Assembly (NCBI GenBank): GCA_938003665.1
Contig: CALKYI010000303.1
Coordinates: 1 to 6,831 of the forward strand
Direction: 5' to 3'
Length of the DNA: 6,831 nt
DNA from: an uncultured Flavobacteriales bacterium
GTDB lineage: Bacteria > Bacteroidota > Bacteroidia > Flavobacteriales_D > Sanyastnellaceae
A program made the translations under genes and the position numbers. Each line of letters opens with the position of its first letter. Within the stretch, counting starts at the first letter, position 1. Shown in pieces: positions 6,542-6,831 of this stretch. Below the pieces are notes generated by a model. The model was given only the letters and a program-made list of their open reading frames with translations, was not told where the DNA came from and searched no databases.

Positions 6542-6831
6542 TTAGATGGTTTCGCGCACCTGCCCCAACATCGCTTCCAGGGCCTCGCGCGCCCGGTGCA
6601 ACTGCGCCTTCACCGTTCCGAGGGACCGGTCCAGTTCTTCCGCGATTTCGTCGTAGCTCTTCTCTTCGAAGTAGCGCAACTCCACCAACTCACGGTACTT
6701 GGGCTTCATCTTGCTTACTACGTCGCGAAGCAACTCGATCCGCTCCTTTTTTTCGAGGGTTTGGATGGGGTCCAGCTTGTCGTCTGCGATGTGAATCTCC
6801 ATGGCTTCACCGTCCTCATTGCGGAACCCTT
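6542..6831 (-). CDS. ECF-type sigma-70 family factor, C-terminal part (5' end outside window)
   Basis: The frame is open from the right edge; 95 residues are visible, so the internal ATG at 6802 is probably not the true start, as nine more in-frame codons (GFRNEDGEA) precede it. The visible part is a linker (DDKLDP) and sigma region 4: ERIELLRDVVSKMKPKYRELVELRYFEEKSY, then the helix-turn-helix YDEIAEELDRSLGTVKAQ and HRAREALEAML, which would contact the -35/-33 promoter element. The ELRYFEEKSYDEIAEEL wording resembles a widely conserved Bacteroidota RpoE-like sigma factor. Region 2 and any anti-sigma gene would lie to the right and cannot be judged. It ends with TAA 2 nt before the rsmG GTG. 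Confidence 0.88.
   Translation of the reverse strand, partial: GFRNEDGEAMEIHIADDKLDPIQTLEKKERIELLRDVVSKMKPKYRELVELRYFEEKSYDEIAEELDRSLGTVKAQLHRAREALEAMLGQVRETI

Noticed and set aside
6542..6802. Sigma factor as a complete 86-residue protein starting at ATG 6802
   Set aside because: The frame is open to the window edge and the visible part is only the linker and region 4, so the gene is better read as truncated by the window.
1..6831. CRISPR arrays, insertion sequences, tRNA genes, phage or defence genes
   Set aside because: Looked for spaced direct repeats, terminal inverted repeats, transposase motifs and cloverleaf patterns by eye and saw none; the coding space is filled by core metabolic and regulatory genes.

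Overview
The window looks like chromosomal core sequence from a member of the Bacteroidota, most likely Flavobacteriales-like with unusually GC-rich DNA (mid-50s % by eye, not computed). The reasons are the menaquinone gene order, gene starts without Shine-Dalgarno sequences, a sigma factor and OmpR-type regulator with Bacteroidota-style C-termini, and promoter-like boxes of the TTTG/TAnnTTTG type. The taxonomic placement is inference. I see no mobile elements, CRISPR arrays, tRNA or rRNA.

Positions 1-4982 (minus strand) hold a compact menaquinone (vitamin K2) operon, read right to left: a hotdog-fold DHNA-CoA thioesterase (menI-like), isochorismate synthase (menF), SEPHCHC synthase (menD), DHNA prenyltransferase (menA) and o-succinylbenzoate synthase (menC, cut by the left edge). 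Gaps are 1, 26 and 19 nt, and menA and menC overlap by 4 nt (ATGA), so co-transcription and translational coupling are likely. MenF, MenD and MenC turn chorismate into o-succinylbenzoate via isochorismate and SEPHCHC; the thioesterase and MenA act later, on DHNA-CoA and DHNA. menB, menE, menH and the final methyltransferase are not in the window. menE may lie beyond the left edge. The absence of menB between menD and menA is notable.

Positions 4983-5017 are a very short divergent control region containing a perfect 16-bp palindrome and promoter-like boxes. From 5018 to 5728 (plus strand) runs an OmpR/PhoB-family response regulator with no histidine kinase beside it in the window. Positions 5729-5918 are a convergent intergenic region with several inverted repeats and a good plus-strand intrinsic terminator.

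Positions 5919-6831 (minus strand) hold rsmG (16S rRNA m7G methyltransferase) directly behind the C-terminal part of an ECF-type sigma factor cut by the right edge; the two are 2 nt apart and probably co-transcribed.

Most of the window is ordinary housekeeping sequence. The parts worth a second look are the divergent men/response-regulator control region, the orphan state of the regulator, the missing menB, and the structured 3' region of the regulator gene.
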